A DNA stretch of 6,568 nucleotides from an uncultured bacterium (GTDB lineage: Bacteria > Cyanobacteriota > Vampirovibrionia > Gastranaerophilales > Gastranaerophilaceae): NCBI GenBank assembly GCA_947365485.1, contig CANAXK010000100.1, positions 1 through 6,568 of the forward strand. The letters are read 5' to 3'. The position numbers were made by a program, and so were the translations under genes. Numbering within the stretch: the stretch's first letter is position 1; each line of letters opens with the position of its first letter. The notes beneath the pieces were generated by a model that made no database searches, had not been told where the DNA came from, and saw only the letters and a program-made list of their open reading frames with translations. Below, piece by piece: positions 1-5,410 of the stretch.

Positions 1-578
1 TCTGCATTAGACTCTACAAACTGGTACTCTTTTTCAAGAAGTCCGAGAATCTCATCTTTGCTTAGATTCTTGCATTCAGGAGTAAAAAGCTTTTTAAAAG
101 CATCACTCCAGACATTAACATTTTCATTAATAGCATATATATTATCCATGGAAGCGCCCTTTTGCTTACCACACATCATTGTAAACTTCACGCCGAGCTC
201 ATCAAGCGTGTCTGCAATTGTGTTGTATAAATCAAAGCTCTTTACGGATTCAGGATCCTTATGTTCAAGCTCTAAACCGCCGCAGATGAAAGCCTTAACT
301 TCATCACAAGTTTCTCGCAATGTTTCGACCTTGCTTTGAATTTCTTTCTTTATTCCAGCAAGAGGCTGCATTTCAGGAGCGGCATGAAACATAAAATTAG
401 TCTTACCCGCGTTTAAGACACCTGCTGTACAGGAGTTAATATTTTCTGTACGCAAACCGCGGTTAGCTTTAGTAAACATACCATTATTAAAAGTATAATT
501 GTGAAATTTTCCAACAAACTTTGCCTGCTTGATTTCCGGATAGGCAAATTTTGAGAGATTAATAGACATTGGACACAT
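1..578 (-). CDS. CheD/CNF-fold-like protein, possible cysteine amidohydrolase (3' end outside window)
   Basis: An open frame of 192 codons runs off the left edge, so the C-terminus is missing. It starts at the ATG at 578, six bases after an AAAGG site; a second in-frame ATG lies at 569. I do not recognise the protein by name. Its layout resembles the glutamine deamidase CheD and the related CNF toxin fold: T44, then S49-C50, then H65 followed by A-A-P, then the hydrophobic strand FICGG at 97-101, then a helix and strand ending in GVKF (129-132). In Thermotoga CheD, as I recall it, Thr21, Ser26-Cys27 and His44 form the active site, so the Thr-to-Cys spacing of six is identical and the Cys-to-His spacing is 15 rather than 17. 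The N-terminal 40 residues match nothing I know. No chemotaxis gene is nearby, so a role in receptor deamidation is not implied. The gene is certain; the fold assignment is inference. Confidence 0.8.
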   Translation of the reverse strand, partial: MCPMSINLSKFAYPEIKQAKFVGKFHNYTFNNGMFTKANRGLRTENINSCTAGVLNAGKTNFMFHAAPEMQPLAGIKKEIQSKVETLRETCDEVKAFICGGLELEHKDPESVKSFDLYNTIADTLDELGVKFTMMCGKQKGASMDNIYAINENVNVWSDAFKKLFTPECKNLSKDEILGLLEKEYQFVESNA

Positions 579-614
579 AAGCAACCTTTCATTTTTTTTT
601 ACACATGTTGCTTA
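578..614 (-). repeat. 8-bp inverted repeat enclosing the ribosome binding site
   Basis: TAAGCAAC and GTTGCTTA (578-585 and 607-614) are perfect inverted repeats separated by 21 bases. In the minus-strand mRNA the 3' arm covers the space between AAAGG and the start codon and ends on the A of the AUG. The loop holds a run of nine A and most of the Shine-Dalgarno site. Folding would hide the start region, so the element could control translation. The stem is short, AT-rich and has a large loop, so stability is doubtful. No U tract follows it, so it is not a terminator. Confidence 0.4.
585..589 (-). promoter_or_regulatory. Ribosome binding site of the leftmost gene
   Basis: AAAGG lies six bases before the ATG at 578 and supports this start over the second ATG at 569. 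The stretch AAAGGTTGCTTATG differs by one base from the one in front of the PBP gene. Confidence 0.7.
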
Positions 615-656
615 AGTACCGACAAGAAAAATAATTGCCCAATTGTAAACAAATTG

Positions 657-857
657 TTACATTATATCGTCAATGCTATCTGCAATAGCTTTCTGTTCTT
701 TCAGAATTATACTAATAATAGTGCCCAGCGCAGAGAGTTCGTAACCTTTTTCAAAATGATAATCGCAGTAACTCTTTGCAATTTCAAGCAAATCAATGTT
801 TGATATAACCTGTTCTTCGATTTCACAAATCTTTTTTAAACTCAATTCCATTTCCAT
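657..857 (-). CDS. Small hypothetical protein, 66 residues, probably leaderless
   Basis: I do not recognise this protein. It starts MEMELSLKK and is predicted mostly helical, with an acidic N-terminal half containing the stretch C-E-I-E-E-Q and a hydrophobic segment, LGTIISIIL, around residues 44-52. That segment is too short to be a secure membrane span. An in-frame TTG at 884 would add nine residues, but it lies within the promoter spacer and has no Shine-Dalgarno sequence, so I start at the ATG at 857; a second ATG follows at 851. The -10 box of the promoter at 864-892 ends six bases before 857, which puts the expected transcription start on or next to the A of the ATG. No terminator is visible between its stop and the next gene, whose ATG is 79 bases downstream, so read-through into that gene is possible. 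Confidence 0.65.
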   Translation of the reverse strand: MEMELSLKKICEIEEQVISNIDLLEIAKSYCDYHFEKGYELSALGTIISIILKEQKAIADSIDDIM

Positions 858-863
858 ATAAAT

Positions 864-892
864 ACTATAACAAGTTGAGTCCAATTTGTCAA
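864..892 (-). promoter_or_regulatory. Sigma70-type promoter of the 66-residue protein gene
   Basis: On the minus strand TTGACA (892-887) is a perfect -35 box. A 17-base spacer and TATAGT (869-864), five of six matches to TATAAT, follow. The nearest ATG starts six bases after the -10 box, so the transcript should begin at or within a base or two of the start codon. Confidence 0.8.
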
Positions 893-923
893 CAGTTAAT
901 TCGAAAATATATTAAAATAATTA

Positions 924-1811
924 TCAATATAAAGCGTTAGTCATTCCGGTTGTAATCAAGGCTATGGAATACTTATCAGCTTTTTCAACAATTTCTTTTG
1001 ATGCAAAAGGCAGAATAACGAGTCCGATTCTTCCTTGTGCAGCAGCATTAATGTCATGCACTGTTACAGCAAGGTCAGAAGCCAGAATTGCATCTTTTGA
1101 CATATCGCACGAATAATCAAGCGCAAACTCAACAGATGCGGTTTGCAAGCCTTGAGAAATTGCTGTTGTTTTCAAGTCTTTTGCAATCACAATTGCCTGC
1201 GAGTTAGCGTGTTTTGCTACTTTCCAGGCAAAAACCGCATCTTCAATCTGTTCCACGGTCGGCTTTGTTTTAGACACGACTTTGAATGTATCTTTATTAA
1301 GCTCGCTCAAATTTGGAGCCTTGGTAAGAGTTCCCAAAGGAGTTACTCTTACATCATTTGAAAGGTGTTTTTTGTAATCTGCAAGCGGGGTGTTGATTGT
1401 AACATAGCAGATATCCAGTTTTTCAAGAATATCGATTGCATTTTTTGTATACTTTGGTGCAACGACTATATTTGAAGGCTTTAGCGTTCGTACAACATCG
1501 CTATCGACTTCTTGCGACACAACAAGCACGCTGTTCATAAAATCAATCGGGTTTGAGTCCATTGTTTTTTCAACAGCCTCGCTCAAAGTTTTTCCAAGTG
1601 CCACTGCGCAGATTCCTGCGCCGGAGGTTGTAACAGCCGCGTTAACATCATAAAACTCGCTCACAACATCAAGCCCTTTAGTAATACTTATAATATTTAC
1701 ATAGGAAAGGTTCTTGCTTGTAGTGTAATCAATAGTTTTATCGTTCTTTTCTATGCTTGCGACCTGAAATTCATTCTCGCCGCTTGTTATATTCAAATCA
1801 TCAATATTCAT
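924..1811 (-). CDS. Degenerate stand-alone AICAR transformylase-like (PurH C-terminal domain) protein
   Basis: The 295 residues align by eye over the whole C-terminal formyltransferase domain of PurH (AICAR to FAICAR, purine synthesis); the N-terminal IMP cyclohydrolase domain is absent. Matching blocks are GENEFQ (11-16, for GENPHQ), LSYVNI (35-40, for LSYNNI), ALGKTLSEA (71-79), SQEVD (99-103), FAWKVAKH (194-201), AIVIAKD (206-212), LASD (243-246) and a C-terminal TTGM (287-290). Active-site motifs are changed: the Lys-His of KHxNPCG falls in AVTTSGAGICAV (59-70) with no Lys or His, KSN becomes NSQ with Q205 for Asn, the GQMSR loop becomes GLQTA, SDAFFPF becomes SDLAVTV, and the final RHFRH becomes TNALY. 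The AAGGAG at 1817-1822 overlaps the stop of the PBP gene, nine bases upstream, so the two are probably co-transcribed and coupled. Homology is fairly sure. Loss of formyl transfer is inferred, and the present role is unknown. Confidence 0.8.
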   Translation of the reverse strand: MNIDDLNITSGENEFQVASIEKNDKTIDYTTSKNLSYVNIISITKGLDVVSEFYDVNAAVTTSGAGICAVALGKTLSEAVEKTMDSNPIDFMNSVLVVSQEVDSDVVRTLKPSNIVVAPKYTKNAIDILEKLDICYVTINTPLADYKKHLSNDVRVTPLGTLTKAPNLSELNKDTFKVVSKTKPTVEQIEDAVFAWKVAKHANSQAIVIAKDLKTTAISQGLQTASVEFALDYSCDMSKDAILASDLAVTVHDINAAAQGRIGLVILPFASKEIVEKADKYSIALITTGMTNALY

Positions 1812-1820
1812 TGTTTCTCC

Positions 1821-3977
1821 TTATTGCCCTACCGGAGCAGAAGTCATTGGAATCGGCGCAAACTGTGCCGGAGCTTCTTCACCCCGTTCTGATTTAACCT
1901 CTACCGTCGGTGTTTCTTTTTTTCTGATTGGAGTAAGATTCTGAAGCATTTCTGCAGGCTTTATTGTATCAGGTTTCACAACAGGAGTCAAAGCCGGCTC
2001 TGGAGCTTCTGAATCAGCATTTTTCTCACGTTCCTGTTCTTCCATAGCCTTCTTTGCTTCGCTTTGTGGAATAATAGATACACCTGAAGCCTTGAACGGA
2101 TTGAGTATAACTTCCGGATACTCAAAATCTGAGTTCCCATAAGGTTCTGTAGCCACTGTCATAACATCCTTCCAGATAAGTGCAGGAATTGTACCGCCTG
2201 TAATACCACCCATCTGTGAGTTGTCATCGTTACCAACCCATACCCCTGTCACAACATCCGGAGTGAACCCGATAAAGTAAGCGTCTTTGCTGTCATCTGT
2301 TGTTCCGGTTTTGCCGGCAGCAGGCTTGCCTATATTTGCAGCACGGCCTGTACCGTTTGTAATAACTGTTTTCATAATTGCTGTCATTGTTGCAGCGGTA
2401 TTAATATTCAGAACCTTGCTTGTTCTGGCTTTTTTTGCTTCATAAAGAATTGTTCCCCTTGAAGATTCAACCCTTTCAATTGCATACGGTTCAACCTTGA
2501 ACCCTCCATTTGCAAACACGCCGTAAGCTCTTGTCATCTCGAACAACTTAACGCTGTTTGACCCGAGTGAAATCGTGTAATCGTAAGGAATCGGGGTTGT
2601 AATCCCCATAACTCTTGCAAGCTGGATAACAGGTCTAACCCCGATTGCGTCCATTAACCTTGCAGTACAAACATTTGAAGATACCATCAAAGCGGTGTAC
2701 AAAGGAATCGGGCCTCTATATTTATTTCCGTAGTTTCGTGGAGTCCAGTCACCGGCCTTGAACGGCAAGTCATCAATCATATCGTTAGGAGAGTATCCTT
2801 TTTCAATAGCAGCTGTGTAAATAAACGGCTTAAATGCAGAACCTGATGGTCTTGCAGATTGGGAAACCCTGTCGTACTGGCTCTTTGTGTAGTCCTTACC
2901 GCCTGCGTAAACAAGGATTCTGCCGTCAATCGGGCTGAATGAGAAGACTGCAGCCTGATTCTTGTCACGGGTTAAGCCCCATGCCTTGAGGTTCTTCACA
3001 ATAGCCTCGTTGGCTTTAAGCTGCGCTCTGTAGTTCAGGGTAGTAATTACGCGAAGCCCGCCGTTTACAATCTCGTCTTCTGTAAAACCGAGTTTTTGCA
3101 AGTCTTTCATGACATAGTCACAAAAGTACGGAGCCTTGTTGGTTGCGTACATTGCAGGCATGGTTGAAAGCTTGATAGGAGCTTTCTTAGCCTTATCAAG
3201 TGTTTCTTTGTCAATGTATTTCATCTTATACATTCTCAAAAGCACCTGATTTCTACGCTTTTCAGCAAGTTTTATATTATTATAAGGCGAATACACAGAA
3301 GGAGCCTGCGGAAGCCCGGCAATCAAAGCCATTTCCGGCAAGGTAAGCTGGTTAAGGCTCTTGTTGAAATAAATCTGTGCAGCGCCTTTAACGCCATAAG
3401 CGCCGGAGCCCAAGTATACGTTATTAAGGTACATTTCAAGGATTTTGTCCTTGGAAATTGTTTTTTCGATTTGTGCTGCAACCTGCAACTCCTTGATTTT
3501 TCTTGTAAAAGTCTTTTCATTTGAAAGGAAAAGGATTCTTGAAAGCTGCTGGGTTATTGTACTTGCACCCTGAACAACATGTCCTGCCAAAACATTTGCA
3601 ACCATTGATCGCGCAAGACCAATCATGTCATAGCCAGGGTGTTTGTAGAAGTTTTTGTCTTCTGTTGCAATAAGCGCTTTAACAAGGTCTTCTGGCACTT
3701 CTTTAAGCTCAACATTGGAATATGTATAAGCAGCAAAGGTTTTAATTACCTCTCCGTCGCTTGCGCAGAATGTTGTAACGATATTCGGCTTAAGTGTATT
3801 AAGATTTTTAATCGGAGGTAGTGAAATCAGGTAGAGCTTCAAAGCTATCATGCCTGCTATCATCACGCCCAAGCCGAACACAATAAGTCCGGTTATCAAG
3901 CCCAGAATCGGATTATCAACCATAACCCTTTTTGAGCCGCCGCGTTTTCTATTTTTTGGAATGTTGTAGTTTCCCAT
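1821..3977 (-). CDS. Class A penicillin-binding protein 1A (murein glycosyltransferase/transpeptidase)
   Basis: This bifunctional enzyme polymerises lipid II into glycan strands and cross-links the peptides at the outer face of the inner membrane. The 718 residues show a short basic cytoplasmic tail (8-17) and one signal anchor (about 24-51). The GT51 domain follows: EDKNFYKHPG (106-115, catalytic Glu106), GASTITQQL (137-145), RKIKE (159-163, second Glu) and the YLNNVYLGSGAYGV block (183-196). The transpeptidase domain has SAFK (380-383, nucleophile Ser380), SSN (433-435) and KTGT (556-559), so both activities look intact. About 85 residues at the C-terminus are low-complexity, rich in Pro, Glu and Lys, with no PASTA repeat. 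I start at the ATG at 3977, six bases after AAAGG; the in-frame TTG at 3983 directly abuts that site and is unlikely. The length is usual for the family. It is the first gene of a probable two-gene operon and resembles pbpA/ponA/mrcA genes. Confidence 0.95.
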   Translation of the reverse strand: MGNYNIPKNRKRGGSKRVMVDNPILGLITGLIVFGLGVMIAGMIALKLYLISLPPIKNLNTLKPNIVTTFCASDGEVIKTFAAYTYSNVELKEVPEDLVKALIATEDKNFYKHPGYDMIGLARSMVANVLAGHVVQGASTITQQLSRILFLSNEKTFTRKIKELQVAAQIEKTISKDKILEMYLNNVYLGSGAYGVKGAAQIYFNKSLNQLTLPEMALIAGLPQAPSVYSPYNNIKLAEKRRNQVLLRMYKMKYIDKETLDKAKKAPIKLSTMPAMYATNKAPYFCDYVMKDLQKLGFTEDEIVNGGLRVITTLNYRAQLKANEAIVKNLKAWGLTRDKNQAAVFSFSPIDGRILVYAGGKDYTKSQYDRVSQSARPSGSAFKPFIYTAAIEKGYSPNDMIDDLPFKAGDWTPRNYGNKYRGPIPLYTALMVSSNVCTARLMDAIGVRPVIQLARVMGITTPIPYDYTISLGSNSVKLFEMTRAYGVFANGGFKVEPYAIERVESSRGTILYEAKKARTSKVLNINTAATMTAIMKTVITNGTGRAANIGKPAAGKTGTTDDSKDAYFIGFTPDVVTGVWVGNDDNSQMGGITGGTIPALIWKDVMTVATEPYGNSDFEYPEVILNPFKASGVSIIPQSEAKKAMEEQEREKNADSEAPEPALTPVVKPDTIKPAEMLQNLTPIRKKETPTVEVKSERGEEAPAQFAPIPMTSAPVGQ

Positions 3978-3983
3978 AAACAA

Positions 3984-3988
3984 CCTTT
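3984..3988 (-). promoter_or_regulatory. Ribosome binding site of the PBP gene
   Basis: AAAGG six bases before the ATG at 3977 decides for that start against the TTG at 3983. Confidence 0.7.
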
Positions 3989-3998
3989 ATCCCTTCTT

Positions 3999-4023
3999 AC
4001 AGACAGGATTTCAGCCCGTCTGT
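3999..4023 (-). promoter_or_regulatory. Stem-loop in the PBP leader (terminator-like on the other strand)
   Basis: ACAGACAGG (3999-4007) and CCCGTCTGT (4015-4023) can pair across a 7-base loop. In minus-strand RNA all nine pairs form, one as a G-U wobble; in plus-strand RNA the same position is an A-C mismatch. On the minus strand the stem ends ten bases before the AAAGG of the PBP gene, so it lies in the 5' leader. On the plus strand seven T (4026-4032) follow closely, as in an intrinsic terminator. There it could stop antisense transcripts leaving the PBP gene before they reach the rightward genes. The better pairing on the minus strand favours a leader role, but neither role is proven. Confidence 0.45.
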
Positions 4024-4050
4024 TGTTTTTTTGTCTAAGTGTTAGTAATA

Positions 4051-4056
4051 TATAAT
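4051..4056 (+). promoter_or_regulatory. Possible -10 box for the YkgJ-type gene
   Basis: TATAAT is a perfect -10 hexamer 31 bases before the proposed GTG start. No good -35 sits 16-18 bases upstream (the position is a T run), and the region is AT-rich, so the match may be chance. It is the only candidate I see for a rightward promoter in the divergent intergenic region. Confidence 0.3.
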
Positions 4057-4087
4057 TAATATTTTATCAAATAAAAATCGGAGTGGG

Positions 4088-4498
4088 GTGTTTTTAAGCG
4101 TAATGTTAAGTTTTTTGACAATTTTGAAAAATGAGTTCTTATCCTATTTTGTACCAGAAAAAATGGAATACAAAATTACCGGCAAGTGCCTTAAATGCGG
4201 AAAGTGCTGCCGCTACATGTACAGTTTTGACACCTACACAACAACCGATTTCAAGATTATGCAGTTTTTATTCCCCGCATACAGACGGTTTTACATAAGA
4301 GGAAAAGACGAAGACGGCAACCTAATTTTTGCCTGCAAATACGTGACAGACGAAGGCTTGTGCTCTGTATACGACAAGCGGCTAAGGATGTGCAAGAATT
4401 ATCCTGCAAAAAAGATTTTTTATCCGGGGAAATTACATGAAGGCTGCGGGTACAGGGTTGAGGATAAGAGTTTTGAGACTTATTTAAAAAATAATTGA
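4088..4498 (+). CDS. YkgJ-family zinc/iron-chelating cysteine-cluster protein
   Basis: The 136 residues carry the family signature C34-x2-C37-x2-C40-C41 (KCLKCGKCC), followed by C83, C92 (GLCSVYDKRLRMC), C102 with NYP, and C120. These eight cysteines are the expected metal ligands of the YkgJ/UPF0153 domain. The family is thought to bind zinc or an iron-sulfur cluster; its reaction is unknown. The first 22 residues are hydrophobic with two lysine/glutamate breaks, which could form a membrane-associated helix rather than a clear signal peptide. The GTG at 4088 lies four bases after GGAG, a slightly short spacing; the ATG at 4103 is an alternative with no good Shine-Dalgarno site. The gene is transcribed away from the PBP gene, and the -35 box of the next promoter overlaps its TGA stop. 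Confidence 0.88.
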   Translation: MFLSVMLSFLTILKNEFLSYFVPEKMEYKITGKCLKCGKCCRYMYSFDTYTTTDFKIMQFLFPAYRRFYIRGKDEDGNLIFACKYVTDEGLCSVYDKRLRMCKNYPAKKIFYPGKLHEGCGYRVEDKSFETYLKNN

Positions 4499-4523
4499 CA
4501 AACTCACGTCGATTTTATAAAAT
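4495..4523 (+). promoter_or_regulatory. Sigma70-type promoter of the 107-residue protein gene
   Basis: TTGACA (4495-4500), a 17-base spacer and TAAAAT (4518-4523) form a strong promoter. The -35 box contains the TGA stop of the preceding gene. Transcription should start near 4530, giving a leader of about 15 bases that includes the AAGGAG at 4534-4539. Confidence 0.75.
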
Positions 4524-4544
4524 TAATTTAAAAAAGGAGTATAT

Positions 4545-4868
4545 ATGAGAATAAATCCTATCAAACAATCAAATAATTATCGTGCAAATCAACCATCGAC
4601 TGCAGAAACATCAAAAAAGAAAACGGTTTCACACGGAATTGAAGCTATCGGACTTTTGTCTCTTTTATTTACTGATGTACTTGACTTAAAATCTGGTAAA
4701 GAAGACGAGAAAAAACTTGAAGAGTTAAAGACTCTGCTCAATAAAAAGAACGAATCTTTTAAAGGAATTGATGCTGACTTGTTTCCGGACCTGACTATCA
4801 AAACCAAGCAGGAAATCAAAAAGCTTCCGGAGCAGGCAAAAAAAGTTATAAAAAACACCAAGCCATAA
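4545..4868 (+). CDS. Hypothetical protein, 107 residues, MRINPI N-terminus
   Basis: I do not recognise this protein. It begins MRINPIKQSNNYRANQ, a polar, Asn/Gln-rich, probably unstructured N-terminus up to about residue 27. A hydrophobic or amphipathic stretch (about 30-47, with GIEAIGLLSLLF) follows, and then a highly charged Lys/Glu-rich helical C-terminal half with a possible short coiled coil around residues 51-68 (EDEKKLEELKTLLNKK). There is no classical signal peptide and no cysteine. The ATG at 4545 has a very good AAGGAG five bases upstream and its own promoter. A M-x-INPI start recurs, as I recall it, on small proteins of Gastranaerophilales genomes. An unfolded polar N-terminus of this kind is also seen on substrates of type III or flagellar export, but that is only a suggestion here. 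Confidence 0.75.
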   Translation: MRINPIKQSNNYRANQPSTAETSKKKTVSHGIEAIGLLSLLFTDVLDLKSGKEDEKKLEELKTLLNKKNESFKGIDADLFPDLTIKTKQEIKKLPEQAKKVIKNTKP

Positions 4869-4873
4869 TGTTA

Positions 4874-4903
4874 TTGACAATTCCCGATAAATCACGATAA
4901 AAT
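4874..4903 (+). promoter_or_regulatory. Sigma70-type promoter of folK
   Basis: TTGACA (4874-4879) and TAAAAT (4898-4903) are separated by 18 bases. The -35 box begins five bases after the stop of the preceding gene. The ATG of folK starts six bases after the -10 box and no Shine-Dalgarno sequence lies between them. The spacer carries CGATAAA twice (4885-4891 and 4895-4901), a 10-base period that ends within the -10 box. Confidence 0.75.
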
Positions 4904-4909
4904 TAAGCT

Positions 4910-5410
4910 ATGGCAATTGTTTACTTATCTTTAGGTTCAAATTTAGGCGACAGGCTGGGCTACTTGCAACAGGCTGCGAGCTTGCTTGGCGCGCACCAGG
5001 AGATAAGTATTGTCGCAACTTCGTCCTTTTACGAGACAGAGCCCTGGCAGATGGACTCTGAAAATTGGTTTGTCAATGCTATTGTCCAGATTTTGACAAG
5101 CCTGAGCCCTGAAAACCTGCTTGCAGAATGCCAGAGAGTGGAAACACAGCTCGGCAGAAAAAGAAACGGAGAAAACGTTTACACAGACAGAACTATAGAT
5201 ATTGACATCCTGTTTTACGATAACCAGATTTTAAACACACCGACGCTCACAATTCCACACCCTTATTTTTACAAAAGAGCGTTTCTGATTGTTCCAATGC
5301 TTGAAATAGCGCAGGATTTCATCCATCCGGCACTGAACAAAACCGTGTCTGAAATCTACGACGAGCTTGAAAACCCTGAAATGGTTGTACTGTATGGAAC
5401 ACGGGTATAA
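4910..5410 (+). CDS. folK: 2-amino-4-hydroxy-6-hydroxymethyldihydropteridine pyrophosphokinase (HPPK)
   Basis: This cytoplasmic folate-synthesis enzyme transfers pyrophosphate from ATP to 6-hydroxymethyl-7,8-dihydropterin. The 166 residues are of normal length and hold all family motifs: SLGSNLGDR (7-15), SSFYETEPW (38-46), WFVNA (53-57), the ExxLGR region ending at R83, RTIDIDILFYD (94-104) with the magnesium-binding Asp97 and Asp99, and PHP (116-118) followed by R123. The start at the ATG at 4910 is fixed by the usual MxxVYLSLGSN N-terminus. No ribosome binding site precedes it, and the promoter's -10 box ends six bases upstream, so the mRNA is probably leaderless. No folP, folB or folE is adjacent. 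The last 17 bases overlap the start of the flavoprotein gene in another frame, which suggests an operon with coupled translation. Confidence 0.95.
   Translation: MAIVYLSLGSNLGDRLGYLQQAASLLGAHQEISIVATSSFYETEPWQMDSENWFVNAIVQILTSLSPENLLAECQRVETQLGRKRNGENVYTDRTIDIDILFYDNQILNTPTLTIPHPYFYKRAFLIVPMLEIAQDFIHPALNKTVSEIYDELENPEMVVLYGTRV

Noticed and set aside
58..339. Open frame of 93 codons on the plus strand
   Set aside because: It lies opposite the longer minus-strand frame 1-578, which has a ribosome binding site and recognisable motifs; the plus-strand translation is Ser-rich and unlike a real protein.
615..656. Possible terminator after the 66-residue gene (AATTG/CAATT elements followed by T's on the minus strand)
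   Set aside because: The possible stems are 4-5 bp, AT-rich, with loops that are too small or too large; no convincing structure.
858..884. N-terminal extension of the 66-residue protein to a TTG at 884
   Set aside because: This stretch contains the -10 box and most of the promoter spacer and has no ribosome binding site.
924..1811. Calling this gene purH or a working AICAR transformylase
   Set aside because: The cyclohydrolase domain is missing and the catalytic Lys-His and Asn positions are changed, so the symbol would mislead.
4028..4056. Full sigma70 promoter for the YkgJ-type gene
   Set aside because: Only the -10 hexamer is good; the expected -35 position is a T run, and TTGTCT at 4031-4036 is only 14 bases away.
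4589..4861. Open frame of 90 codons on the minus strand
   Set aside because: It is antisense to the 107-residue gene, which has promoter and ribosome binding site; the Phe/Ser-rich translation is the mirror of Lys/Glu codons.
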